Shown piece by piece: positions 46,313 through 59,900 of a stretch of DNA of 64,000 nucleotides. Location: the NCBI GenBank assembly GCA_965223305.1, contig CBDCWT010000017.1, positions 1 through 64,000 of the forward strand, read 5' to 3'. Positions within the stretch are counted from its first letter, which is position 1. Every line of letters starts with the position of its first letter. This DNA comes from CBDCWT01 sp965223305. GTDB lineage: Bacteria; Planctomycetota; Planctomycetia; Pirellulales; Pirellulaceae. The position numbers were made by a program, and so were the translations under genes. Below the pieces are notes generated by a model that was given only the letters and a program-made list of their open reading frames with translations, ran no database searches and was not told the DNA's origin.

Positions 46313-47144
46313 CAGTGGTCAGCAGCACGTCACCCGGAAAGTCGACGGGCTCACGCCCTGCTTTAGAAAACATCGCCTGCAGTGGCTTCTTTTTCATGGA
46401 TGGCGGAAGGAAATGCACGCGACCGTCAGCCATGACAACTTGGAATCCATGTGGCTGGTCCAGCAGACCTTGAAGCCGCTCTTTGGGAGCGAGATCGCCG
46501 GGCCTTGTCCAGACGATCGCCCAGTCGTCCGGAACTTCGACGACCATGACTGTATTGGACGTGCCGTCTCTAACATGACGAATACCGTTTCCATCTTTGC
46601 CCCCGTTGAGCGGTCGCAAAAAAACGCCGTCAGCGCCGCTATTTCCCAGGTAGTTTGAGCGACCAGTCTTATCTCGGGAACGCGGCGACCGATAAATGTC
46701 CGGCATCTTGTTGATAAGCGACCTGTTCTGCAGGCTATCCCAGGGCTCATCCAAGTCAAACTGCTCGTATAACTCCCGTTCTCCCAGATGCGGCAGGATG
46801 TGGACTCGCCAGCTCAGCAGCGGGCGTCCGGTTGGGTCCGCGCTATATCCAGCTGGAAAAGCGCCGTGGGCGTCGTGGTACCAATGCAGCGCTAGCGCCA
46901 TCGTCGCCAGTTTGCGTGCAGAGAACATGTTCTTTGGATCGACGCGGTCCTCAGGTTCGCCGGCCTCACCGTTGGATGAATCCAAAGCAATCAGTGGGTG
47001 CTCAGCGGAAGCTCTTGCCTCACCTAGCAAGACGACCGCCGGCTGTGCCCGCGTATTCTCTTGGCTGACGGTGGGTAGTCCTGAGACGATCAGCACGATT
47101 GTCGCAAAGACAACGGCTGCTAACTGGAAAGTGGCTCTGGACAC
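46278..47144 (-). CDS. Secreted DUF1559-like protein lacking the prepilin segment
   Basis: 288 residues. A signal peptide (LAAVVFATIVLIVSGLPTV) takes the place of the usual prepilin helix. The core is DUF1559-like: ALALHWYHDAHGAFPAGYSA, LLSWRVHILPHLGERELYEQ, FDLDEPWDSLQNRSLINKMP, IYRSPRSRDKTGRSNYLG, RHVRDGTSNTVMVVEVPDDW, and VVMADGRVHFLP near the end in place of the H-x9-DG element. First gene of the three-gene operon. A periplasmic role is inferred. Confidence 0.82.
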   Translation of the reverse strand: MSRATFQLAAVVFATIVLIVSGLPTVSQENTRAQPAVVLLGEARASAEHPLIALDSSNGEAGEPEDRVDPKNMFSARKLATMALALHWYHDAHGAFPAGYSADPTGRPLLSWRVHILPHLGERELYEQFDLDEPWDSLQNRSLINKMPDIYRSPRSRDKTGRSNYLGNSGADGVFLRPLNGGKDGNGIRHVRDGTSNTVMVVEVPDDWAIVWTRPGDLAPKERLQGLLDQPHGFQVVMADGRVHFLPPSMKKKPLQAMFSKAGREPVDFPGDVLLTTGDVMDSLGPKR

Positions 47145-47912
47145 GCGGCCTCCAGTGGAGTCCTTACAGGAATGGGACTGAACTCCCCCTCACTCTGCCC
47201 TGTCGTAGCCGAACTCACCAGAGTTTGGTGCACGGCTGATTCGTCCAAATTCTGGAGAATTCGGCTACAAAATTCCTTCACGGCGTCCCCACCCGGCCCT
47301 CTCCCCCCTGCCACTCTCGCGGCGCGAGGCAGCGAGAGGGAACAGAAGTCAGCAACCTATTGTGGTACAAGCGCCTCAGACCCCTCATTGTAGTGGACTC
47401 CTGGATTACCGTTCAAACGCCAAGTGCAGGCTCATCACCTCCTGCAGCCAGTCCGACGTGCGCGTTAATCGCGACTCGAAAAGTTGAGATCGCGTCCCAG
47501 GTCAATGATACTAGACATTGTCTCAAAAGCCGCCTCTCTCGATTCTCTCCCCAGCAAGGAGGTCGTGCAGCTATTACGCTTTATGCAATCCGCCAAACTC
47601 TGGCGAGTTCGGCTACGCTGCAAATCAGCCGCTGGGCGTTAGCCCACGGTTCCCCAGCGAAACCGATGCGTAGCGTCCGGCGAGGGGCTCCCCCTCTCCG
47701 GCCTTTCGGGCCGACTCTCCCCAAGGGGAGAGTGACGAAAGACGAAATCACGCACGAACTTAAAAACTGCACAGCCTCCAAGCCCGGGGGGAAGAGAACA
47801 CTTGGGGAGTCGCTACGCGACCAGATGAATTGTTCGGAGACAAAGCCTAGCCAGCTTGCTCTGTGCAAACCGCTCAGATCTACACCCTGCCCGTTCAGCG
47901 AAAGTCGTTTGC
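47145..47912. other. Intergenic region with repeat fragments and stem-loop
   Basis: No gene in about 770 bp; a plus-strand frame (47360-48085) is a chance frame that overlaps the giant gene out of phase. Fragments related to other intergenic repeats occur (attcggctacaaaattcc near 47262; aatcagccgctgggcgttag near 47624, part of the ~230-bp repeat). A hairpin actctcccc-aa-ggggagagt lies at 47714-47733, just after a ccggcctttcgggccg stem. It may be a terminator or repeat. Confidence 0.45.
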
Positions 47913-50900
47913 ATGCCCCACTCTTTCTGGAGGCGGCTTCGCCGTCACCGCAAGCGCCGTGGGCGTCTGATCCCGAAACATCGCCGGTTCGAGTCCCTCG
48001 AGCAGCGGTTGCTGCTGGTTTCCCCCTGGCAGAATCCTTGCAATCCGCTCGACGTCAACAACGATCAGATTGTCACCCCGAATGATGCGCTGCTGCCAAT
48101 CAACCGGATCAACGCGGGCCGTGGTGGCGTGCTTCCGGATCCGCCAGTGGACTCGGCTCCGCCGCCCTACCATGACGTCGACGGCGACGGACAACTGGTT
48201 CCCAACGACGTGCTGCGGGTGATCAACGCGCTGAACAAGAGCGATCTGGAAGGGATCTTCAACTTCGAAGGTAACCTGGTTCGGGATACCGCTCCGGGAG
48301 GCACCACCAACGATGACAATCTGACTTTCGATGGACGGCTGGAAGGGGTCATCACTTCCCTGCTCGGACTAGACACGTTTCAAGCGCGTGTCGACGGCGA
48401 CGAGGCGGTCGACGTGCCCCAGACCTGCGGCGCGTTCATGCTGGATCCCGGTTTCGCCACTGACGGCCGCGACGACGGCGTCCACGTGGTCACGTTCACC
48501 GGGACCGACCCGCGGGGCAGGCAGGCAGCATTCGATGTGACCTACACCCTAGATACGGTGCCTCCGGCGATCGATCTGCAACTCGCGCCGGACTCGGACA
48601 CCGCACCGCAAGGCGACGGCGCCACCGACCTGAAGCAGGTCTCGCTCATCGGCTCCACGGATGCCGGGCGCCCGGTAAGCCTGTTCGCCGAGAGCGATCC
48701 GGGCTCACCGCTGGCGATCGTGAACGCTGATTCAAACGGCAGCTATCAATTCGACGGCGTCGAGCTGGAGTTCGGCGACAACGGATTCAGAGTCATGACC
48801 TCCGACCTGGCGGGTAACGAAAATACTGCCACGGAAGTCGTCACACAAAACATGGTGCTCCTAGAAGAAGCGAACTTCCAGGTCTTCTACGAACAGTCAT
48901 TCGTCGTGCCGAACGAGCCCTCCACGTTGTCGGTCACCTTCAGTGACTTGAACTTTGATGAAACGGACGACTTCGTCAACGACGCGTTCGAGGCGTCTCT
49001 ATTGGATCGGGAGGGCAACTCGTTGGTCCAGACCATCGGTCCTGGACGCGACTCATTCTTCAATGTCACTGAATCGGGTGTGGTCGATATCGGATCGAAC
49101 ACAACCGTCGATGCTGGGACGGTCAGCGTGGATTTGGCCGACGTACCAGCGGGAACTTCTGGCAGACTCGTACTTCGTCTCGTAAACAACGACCGGGACA
49201 CCGCAACATCTGTGCGAATCTCGGACATTTCCGTCGTCGCCGGCGCACTCGACACGCCGGACAGACCTTCCGCAGTGCCACAAACAGTTCGCCAACGACA
49301 GATCGACTTTGAGTCCCTATCCGATGTGTCCGAGAGTGTGCAAGTCGAGTACAAACAGACATCTCTCAATCAGACGCGCGATCTGCTATTTACGGAATTG
49401 GCGTTAAACAACGAGGGCACGTTCGGCGTTGAAGCACCGCTCCTGCTGGCGGTCGATCAGATCAGTGAACCGCAGGTGGTTGTCCGCAACGCGGACGGCA
49501 TCACACCGCAGGGATTACCGTTTTTCGACTTCAGCCACTTGCTAGTCCAGCCGACGCTCTCCCCAAGGGAACCGACTGGAAGCCGGCATCTGGAGTTCTT
49601 CAATCCGCTCGGAGTGCAATTCGACTTCGATTTGGTCGTGCTTGGTCGCCTGAACCAACCCCCACACTTCATCTCACGTCCTATTGTTGAGGCCGTTGCC
49701 GGGCGGAACTACGAATACCAGGCTGAAGCGATCGACCCTGAGGGTAACCAGCCGGTGTATTCGCTGATCGTCTCGCCGAATGGGATGACGATCGATGCCA
49801 ACACAGGAGCGATTAACTGGCATACTGACACGGGCGACGTCGGGAATCACGCGGTGATCGTGGCCAGCGACGATGGACGCGGCGGCGTGGAAACACAGCA
49901 GTACACGCTCGACGTCAGGGAGTTCGTTCCGAATCGACCACCGGTCATCACGACCACCCCGATAGTCGAAGTCTTTCTCGATGCTGACCACACGGTTGCC
50001 GAATACGGCTACACCGCCTCCGCGATTGACGTTGACGGTGACGCCATCGAGTATCGACTCGAACAAGCACCGTTCGCCATGACCATCGACCCATCAAGCG
50101 GGAAGGTATCGTGGAATCCGGCTGCAGACCAACTTGCCACACACACCATTCGAATTACAGCCGACGACCTGCGCGGTGGCACGGCGACACAAGAATACCA
50201 GCTCCGTGTCCTTCCCGACCGAACCAACAGTCCACCAGTGATCGTCACCGATCCGATCGAAGACTTCTTCGTGCCCGGATTCTCCAATCCCGCTACGGGA
50301 ACCGTCCAGCCCCAGCAAATCCGCCTCGACCTTAGCGAGGGGCAGGTATTCGAAGGCACAGTAGCCATCACGCTACCCGAAGCGGTTGAGCGGTCTGCTG
50401 ATATTGTGATTGCGGTCGACGAATCGGCCTCGATGCGGGGCGAACAAGCGTGGATTGGGGAGATGATCCCCCTTCTTGACCAGGCGCTGATCGACGCAGG
50501 TGTGGGCGCGACATCCGAGCATCCGAATCGCTTTGCGATCGTGGGAGGTGGCCGGCAGAACCTGGTCGGCTACTTCCTCAGCCAGCAATCCAACACTAGG
50601 TATACACTCTACGACTCAGGGGGATTGGTCGTCGCGGATGGTACTATCAACGAAGTACTTCCGGACGAGTTGCTGAATCTTAGTTTCAAGGATGACGATC
50701 GCTACACCCTGGTTGTCGAGGCGCTGGATCCCGAGGAGTCGGGCGAGGTGATCGAGGTTGGAGTCAGGGCACATGCCGGTGACAGCCGGCGAGTAGAACA
50801 GCTGCAGCTGAACACGCTCGTGAGCGACGTCATCGAACTGCCGGGCCAGTCGGTTGAGTATGTCTTTAACCTTCCCAAGGACTCGCTGCTGTACTTCGAT

Positions 50901-53900
50901 TCGCAAACCAAGGACCTCTATTCTCACATGCAGTGGTCGCTGACCGGTCCGACGGGAGTGCTAGCCAACGACGTACGATTCATTCATTCGGATGTGTCAG
51001 TCGCCGCTCCGGTATTCGACGCTCCCGCAGGCGAGTACCGTCTGACTGTCGAGGCGGAATTTGACACCACCACAGATTACAAATTCCAGCTGCTGGACCT
51101 GTCGGCGGCTCCTACAATCAGCTCCGGAGAAGTAATCCAAGGTGAGTTCAAGCGAAAAGTCGAGACGTTCGCCTACCGATTCGAAACGAGTGCCGACCAG
51201 CTGTTCGAGTTTGTCAACTCAGCAACTGCGCATCCTGGCAGCCAGTGGCGACTGCTGAATCGGTTCGGCGAAGTACTTAACACCCAGCCACTCGGTACTA
51301 ATGAACCCGGCTCGCTGCTGTTTGAGGCAGGTGAGTACTACTTGCTCATGGAGGCCGCGCTGTGGCCCCTCGAAGGCACCGATCAGCTACGTGTTCCCTC
51401 ACACTTCGAGTTCGTCGTGACGGTGTCGGATCCGACACCGCCGCTCGCAGTCACCATGGGGGAAACAACTAGTGGTGTGATTGAGTATGTAGGCGACTTT
51501 GTCGACTATTCGTTCACTTTGTCTGACCGCTCGCTAGTCTACATCGACTCGCTGACCAACAGTGGCATGACTTGGAGCCTGGAGGGACCCCGCGGCAACG
51601 AGGTAGTCGATCGACGCTTTGATCTAACGGACTCGTCTAACCAGTTGGATCCAATCCTGGATCTGGTTGCAGGCCAATACCTCCTCCGCGTCAATAGCAA
51701 CGGGCGACAGGGTGATTATTCGTTCCGCGTGCTTGATCTGCACGCACCGAGCAGTATCACGACGATCACCACCGGCGTTGCATTCGACGGCGAGCTAATG
51801 CCACCCAATGAAACCGGCGCGTATAGCTTCTCGGCCGGTGCTGGGGACGAGTACTTCTTCGATTTCCAAACAGCCAGCGGCACGGCGAACGTAAACTATC
51901 GCCTGATCGATCCGTACGGCAACATCGTTCTCGAAAGGCGCCCCCTGGAAGATGCTGAAGCTACGATCCCAACGGGCGGAAGGTATACGCTGCTGATTGA
52001 AGGTGGTATCACGAACTCGGAGCCAAGCGCGTACACGGTGAATGTCGTGCCCGTGGTTAACAGCAAGGCGGAACTGGCTCTGGGGACAACCGTTGTCGAT
52101 TCACTCACGACTCCCGGCGCGCGATCAGAGTTTGAATTCGAGTTGGCTGCGGACGGGCTGCTGTATTTCGATTCTCTGACAAACACCTCCGATTTGAACT
52201 GGACGCTTGCCGGACCGCGGGGTGTAGAGGTCTCGGCACGTCCATTCGCACGATCCGATTCGTCTGCCGTGGCCGCAGCCGGCATGAGCTTGCCGGCGGG
52301 CAGCTATCAGTTAGTGGTCGAAGCCATGGAAGATACCGTCGGAGAGTTTTCGTTTCGCCTACTCGACCTGCTAGAGCCGGGTAGCTCCTTGCCAATCGCG
52401 CCGCCCCCCGGCTCGGGAAATCCATCTGTTACCGTCGTCGGAGCGCCGTCGAGCCCTAAAGGCACCGAGGTGTTCCGCTTCGTGGCCGAGCCGGGTGACG
52501 AAATCTCCTTCGAAACTACGACCGAGGCAGGGACCGGCTCCCACTATCGCTTGCTCGACCAATATGGCGGCGAAGTGATATCAGTCGTCGATTTGGCCAC
52601 AGACAGCTTGAATACAAACCTCGCTGGCGGGGGCACCTACTATCTGTTGGTGGAAGGCAACATCGATAGCACCGTACTCGATGAGTACAGCATCGATATC
52701 CGCTGGATCACGAACAACAGTCCACCATTGATCAACGGGACACCGCTTGTGCTCGGTGACACCGTGTCCGGCAGTCTCTCAACTGCAGGTGAAACCGACT
52801 CATACACCTTTGAGTTACAGGATCGCACCCTGTTGTACGTGGATTCACTTACGAACGACGGCAGCGCGCATTGGACGTTGCGAGGACCACAAGGCGAACT
52901 TGTGACCAATCGCGCGTTCGTTAGCACAGACTCCTTTGACAATGCGTCGCCAGTCCTGGAAGTTCCTGCTGGAACATATCAATTCGATGTTGCTTCTCCG
53001 CGCGCGACAGGAAACTACAGTTTCCGCGTACTAGACCTAGCCGCGGCGCCACCTGCTACGCTGGCGAGTCCCATAGCCGGAACACTGGAGCCGGCCAACG
53101 AGACCCACACTTATCAGTTCGCTGCGAGTGCCGGTGATTCGTTCTTCTTTGACGTCCAGGCGGCGAGTGATACCGCCAACACGCAGTACAAACTAGTCGA
53201 CCCCTACGGTCGGATCGTCCTCAACACCAGCCGCATGGCCGACCAAGGCCCGCTCGTCGTTTCCACGGATGGAAGTTACACGCTGCTAATCGAAGCTTGG
53301 CACTCGAACACGGGCCTCGACACTTACATCATGCAGGTGAATCGGATTCCCGAAGCTTCGGAATCCACTCTGACACTCAACACCGTAACCTCCGGTATGT
53401 TCACCGTTCCGTTCGAGTCGATCGAGTACACCTTTTCACTGGATGATTGGACTCTTCTCCACTTTGACTCTCGGACCGACACCGACAGGCTCAGCTGGAC
53501 CTTGGCCGGTCCTGCCGGGGTCGAGGTCAACGACCGCCCGTTTGATCGCAGTGATTCCATCGCGCAAGACGAAGGTGTGATTGAGGTCCCTGCGGGTGAA
53601 TACACACTGACTATCACGGCAGACGAAACGGCGGAGCAGTTCACTTTCGCGATGTTGGATCTGTCCGCTGCCCAGTCGATCTCGGCCGGTACAGTCGTTG
53701 CTGACTCGCTGCCGGTGTCGTCGGGTAGCAAACTGTACCGGTTTACCGCTGAGCCGGGTGATGTCGTCTACTTTGACAGCCAACATTTCGACAGTGGCTT
53801 CACGACAGCGCCGTCATGGCGCGTCGTGGATCAGTACGGTCAGCAGGAGTTCAATCTATTGTTCGGCCAAGACCGAGAACCGGTCTTGCTGTCGGGAGGC

Positions 53901-56900
53901 CACTACACCGTTCTCGTTGAAGGCCAGGTCGATGACACCGGAGTTGATGGCTCCTTTTCGTTTGATGTGGTTCCGGTGTACAACGAGCTTGCTCCTACCA
54001 CGCAGCTGGTGTTGGGAGAGACCGTCAGTCGCGCGCCCAGCAAGGCGTTCTCGCTCGAGAGATTCTCGTTTTCGCTCGAGAACCAGTCACTGATCTACTT
54101 CGATTCGCTGACCAATGACCATACGGCTACCTGGACAGTGGCGACGGCCGATGGTCGTGAAGTAACGAGCCCCCTTGGATTCAACGCGTCGGATTCCAGT
54201 TCGAGCAGCCGCCCGCTCGCCTTGCCACCAGGCGACTTCGTGCTCACGGTTACATCTCGTGAAGGAAACCCCTACGCCTTCCGCTTGCTCGACTTCGAGG
54301 ATGCCGTGTCGGTTTCCCTGGGGACGGCGTTCAGCGGAAACTTCGACATCCCCAACGAGACAGACCTCTACGCATTCGTGGTTGATGACAACCAACGCAT
54401 CTACGTCGACGCATCGAGTAGCGGACCTGGCTCCTATCGCATCGTCGACGAAGCCGGTCGAAGTTTGATCCGGCAGACAGCGATTGTGGACAGAGATGTA
54501 TTCGAGTTTGTCAGCGGCGGCACCTACTGGCTCGCCGTTGAATCTTTTGTCAGTGCTACGGTATCCCATCCTTATGACTTCAACTTAATTCCGGCGTCGG
54601 TGATCCAATCCGACTTGGCAATTGGCCAAATACAGCGGGCCACAGTGGCGGCGCCGGGCGACGTGCTGGAATTCCACCTCACCGTCGACCGATCGTCCAA
54701 GCTGTACTTCGACAGCTTGACAAATTCCAGTGCACTCGCCTGGGACTTGGACGGCCCTGGCCAGTTCATCAAGGCGAGACGATTTCACCAGAGTGACGCC
54801 TTTGGTATTACTGATCCTACAATCCACCTCGTTGCTGGTGACTACACGCTCACGGTCGATGCCTTCGCCGATACGATCGGTGACGTCGCCTTCCGCCTGC
54901 TGGACCTTTCGGCCGCCACACCGGTGGCATTCTCTGAGGCTGTCTCTGCAGAGCTGACGATTCCAAACCAGACCGACGTCTACGAGTTCACCGCCGCTGC
55001 CGGTGAGGAGTTGTTCGTAGATGTCGAACACGCAACTGACACATCGAATCTGCTATACCGCATCCTTGATCCGCTGGGGCGAGAGATCGTCAGCCGACAG
55101 ACCGACATTGAAGTGGGGCCACTGCCGGGGTCGGGTACCTTTACGCTGCTTGTCGAAGGAGCGTCGAATAACTCCGGTCAAGACCAATACCGACTCCGCG
55201 TTCACAAATCCAACACCCGCACGGGCGGCGATCTAGCCCTCGGCGAAGTGACATCCGGCTCGATCACCACTGCTGGTGATCGAGTTTCGTTCGACTTCGA
55301 TCTGGGCTCGGAGTCGCTTGTACACTTCGACTCGTTGACAGACGATGCCGGACTTCGTTGGACGCTGACTGGACCCCGCGGAGTCGAATTTGAGGGAATC
55401 CCGTTCAACCGATCGGATTCGGTCAGGACCGGAAACGACTTACCTGTCCAACCGGCCTTTGAGTTGAAGCCGGGAAGTTACTCATTGACGGTCGATGGCG
55501 CGGGCGACGCTGTCGGTGACTTCGCTTTCGCTCTACTTGACTTGCTGGCGTCGGATCACACGACGCAGGTGGACACCCCCACGACGGGCAATCCCACCAC
55601 TGTTACCGGCTCCCAGTCCGATCCGCGACAGACTCAAGCGTATCGCTTTGCGGCAGCCGCGGGCGATCAGCTCTCGTTTGACACAACAACGTCCGGCTCC
55701 GTGGCCTCTGACTACCGCCTGCTCGATCCGTTCGGCAGGGAAGTCTTCCGTCAACCTCTGACGGCCCAGCTGGCTGGCGTCGAACTGCCCGCATCGGGCA
55801 CCTATTTCTTGCTGGTTGAAGGCCAAATAACCAACAGCGATCCGGACGACTACACGATTCTGGTGACTTTCGAAGGCAACAATCCGCCGCCAGATCCCAC
55901 CGGCACGCCGTTGACGTTCGGTGAAGTGCGGGAGGGATCGCTTGCGGTGGATGGCCAGGTTGACTCGTACGCGTTCACTCTCGCAGAAAGCAAATTGCTC
56001 TATTTCGATGCGTTGACAAACAACAGCACTCTGCAGTGGAGTCTAAATCGATCGTTGGGGACGCTGGTTGACGGCATGTCCTTTACTGCAACGGACGCAT
56101 CGAATAACCCGTCACCCGTGCTCGATCTGCCCGCAGGCACATACCAACTGAACGTCGGGGCCAGCAGCGGAGTACCTGGAGCGTACTCGTTTGTACTGCG
56201 CGATCTTGCGGCGGCAAACCCGCTCGCTCTCGGAGTTGAAGTCGACAGCGAGCTGGATCCAGCGAACGAAACAGACCTGTATCAGTTCACCGGTATGGCT
56301 GGACAGTCGTTGTTCGTTGATGTCGTGTCGACAAGCAACAGTGGCATTCCTTACAAGCTTGTCGATCCCTACGGCCGAGTGGTCCTAGCGACCAATCGCA
56401 TGGACGACCAGGAGGCAATGCTGCCCATCTCCGGGACCTATACGCTGCTTGTTGAAGGTCCGATCGCCAACACGACCACCGATAGTTACAGGATGAACCT
56501 CCATCGGGTTGTCGAGACGAAACGTCCCCTCACGTTTGGAGGCACCACTGTCGATAGTGTGTCGGTTCCGGGCGCCCGTCTTGGCTATGACTTCGTCCTG
56601 ACTGAGGAAGAAGTGCTGTACTTCCAGCCCGGCCTCAATTTCGACTCATTCGAATGGAGTCTATCAGGCAGGTCGGGAACCCATATCGACAACCGACGGG
56701 GCCTCGCAATCTCCCGGCTGCCCGCGGGAGAGTACTCAATTGCGCTCAGCGGCGTCGGCGACTTCACGGGTGACGTCTCGTTCACGACGGCTCTCTTTTC
56801 GAGCGCCGATGTTCTTCCGACGGACGGCACGGTTGTATCTGGAACGCTCGACGCGAGCCACAGTATCGCGGTCTATCAGCTAGACGGTCGTGCTGGGACC

Positions 56901-59900
56901 CACTTTGCGCTGCAACCCGACCTGAACTTGGCGTTCGCCGACTCGAACACTGCGCGCCTGACTGCGATGGATCTCAGCACCGCCTTTGACGGGGAAGACG
57001 GGCATGCTCTGATTGACGTCGCCCTGCGGGCAAACGTGTTTCGCGATGGAGCGGCAGTCAACTTCATCCTGGTCAGCGACGAAGACCGTGACGTCTTGGA
57101 CGACAATGTCGACTTCGATTCGATCTTCACAGGACTCTCGGCAAAGGAGGCGTTGCTGAACGTAGTCGTTGACGAGTCGTTCACGGGAGAAAACTCCATA
57201 CAGGCGATTGGAGTAGGTGCCGATGGCTCGAGTTACATCCCGGACGGCGCCGGTAGCTTTGTGCGAACATCCGGCGGCACGGCAGCGTCAGCGAATGTCT
57301 CGATAAGGCAGGACTACGTCGACCTGGCCTGGGCTCTGGACGGTGCTGCCTGGAATCTAAACCACTTGCGTGCTGGCGGTGTGGCAGCCGAGTCGTTCAC
57401 AAACGCCTTCGTGGACGTCAAAGTCAGCGAGATCCTCGAGCAAACCGCGTTACATCTCACGGCATCAAGTCCCAACGCGGATCTGCAGTTCGTGTCGCCG
57501 GCGAATGGATCCTACGATTCCGTTTCCGGGGGTGAAACGTACGACTTCGAGATTCGGATTGGCAACAATGGCCAGCCGATTGCGTACGACCTTTTGTTTA
57601 CCCTTGGCCAGACCACGGGATCGATTCCTGTTTATATCACAGCACCATATGAATACGGTGCGATCGCCGTCGATGCCGACGGTGACACGCTCAGTTGGTC
57701 GCTGATCGACGGCCCTCCAGGACTCGTGATTGACTCGATGACGGGCGTCATGTCCTGGTCCAGCGATAGTGTCGTGTTTGGTCAACACCGCGTGACACTG
57801 CGCGTTCACGACGGACGAGGCGGCGAGGACGAGCAGTCATTCGTGCTCGACGTAAGCGGTGGGGAGCCGGCAAGCATTCTCGGACTGGTCACGGACTCGA
57901 ACCAACAACCAGTTCCCGATTGGAGAATCTACCTCGACCGGAATCGCAATGGCATACGCGACCCAGAGGAGATCTCTACGACAACTGATGACGGCGGCCA
58001 GTTCTCGTTCGAAGGTATTGACGGTGGATCGTATGTTGTCGCTCAGGAGATGCAGCCGGGATGGCAACAGGTAACACCGACAATCGGCAGCTACGAAGTA
58101 TCGGTTGACAGCGGAGAGGAACTGACCGGTATTTTGTTTCTCAACCAACAGGTTCCACTGGTCAACTCCGACCCGGTGATTACGAGCGAGCCACCGTTGA
58201 CGATCGTTGCTGGTGAGGACTATGTCTATCGGCCGATTGTCGAGGAGTTGGACGGCGACGTACTGACTTTCGACTTGCCGCTGGCGCCGGCCGGCATGGC
58301 ATTGAATCCGCACAACGGCACAATTCAATGGACACCGCGTGCGGATCAGATTGGCGTTGAGTCGGTATTGCTGCGCGCCCGGGATGATAACGGTGGAACT
58401 GACGTCCAGTACTACCAGATCACCGTGCAAGCTCCCAGTACAGCACCGGTCTTCACTTCGACACCACCCTCAGGACCCGCCGGTGCCGGCCTGCCATTCA
58501 CCTATGACGCCAACGCGGTGGATGCCGATGGCGACTCGCTCAGTTACTCTCTCTCTACCGCTCCAACCGGTGCGACGATCGAGACGGCAACAGGCGTGAT
58601 CAGCTGGGTGCCTTCGGCAAGTCAAGTTGGCACGCAGTCGTTCACGGTAACCGTGGACGACGGGCGCGGCTCCCGAGCCGATCAGATGTTTGAACTCGAT
58701 GTGGAAGAGACTTCCTCGAACGTGGCGCCCCGGTTTCTCTCGCAGCCGCCGGCCGATGCATATCTCGGCAGCACCTACTTCTATTTCGTGGACGTACTGG
58801 ATGACAATGGCGATCCTGTTACGCTGACGCTCGAGTCGGCGCCGGCTGGCATGATGCTGACCACGGACTCTATCCTGACTTGGCAACCGGACCCGGACCA
58901 GCTTGGCGATCAAGAGGTACAGCTTGTCGCGGACGACGGGCGAAATGGCGTGACGGCACAGCAGTTCACGGTTCGCGTAGCGACGCAGCCCGCAAACCAG
59001 CCACCGGAGATCACGTCATCTCCGCTCAGGTCGGCGGTCGCCGAAGCGCCCTACCAGTTCCGACCGGTAGCGGTTGATGCCGACATGGACCCACTGCTCT
59101 GGTCGCTCCAGCAAGGTCCCCGTGGCATGTCGATTGACGAGCGAACCGGCCGCATCGACTGGTTGCCAACCACCGAGGATCTCGGATCCCAGGTCGTCAC
59201 GCTGCAAGTGCTCGACACACATGCTGCCGCGGCAGAATTGACCTTTGATCTGATCGTGCGGGCCGTCAATTCGCCGCCGGTCATCTTATCCGTACCGCCG
59301 ACCGAAGGTGCTATTGGTGCCACCTATCTGTATCAGGTGGTTGCCGAAGACGCGGATCAAGACCTGCTGTCGTTTAGTCTCGGCAGCCTCCCCGCCGGTA
59401 TGACGATTGATTCGCAAACGGGACAGATCGTGTGGACACCGGACGCAGCACAAGAGGGCTCCCATGAGCTCGAAGTCATCGTGTCCGACTCGGCCGGCGC
59501 AGACACGTCTCAGAAATTCACCGTCGCGGTCGCACCCGGACAATCGAATCGTCCGCCGTCGATCACGTCGATGCCAGGCCTTCTTGCCGCGGCGGGTCAA
59601 GGATACGCGTACTCGACTGCAGCAACCGATCCAGATGGTGATACGGTTACTTTTGCGCTGCTTGCCGCTCCTGCCGGGATGACGATCGACTCGCTGACCG
59701 GGCAAGTCGAATGGGTACCGGCCTCAACCGACATCGGTTCGACGACAGTCACGATTGCGGCCAGCGATCCATTCGGCGGAACTGGTTTACAGAACTTCGT
59801 ATTGCGGGTCTTGGCGGCGAACAACGTCCCCGTGATCGCAGAGATCTTGCCCGAGCGGTCTTTTGTCGGCAGCACGTTCCGTTACGACGTGTTGGCGACG

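Noticed and set aside
47360..48085. 241-codon plus-strand frame before the giant RHS gene
   Set aside because: It crosses intergenic repeats and overlaps the start of the giant gene in another phase; the product has no recognisable features.
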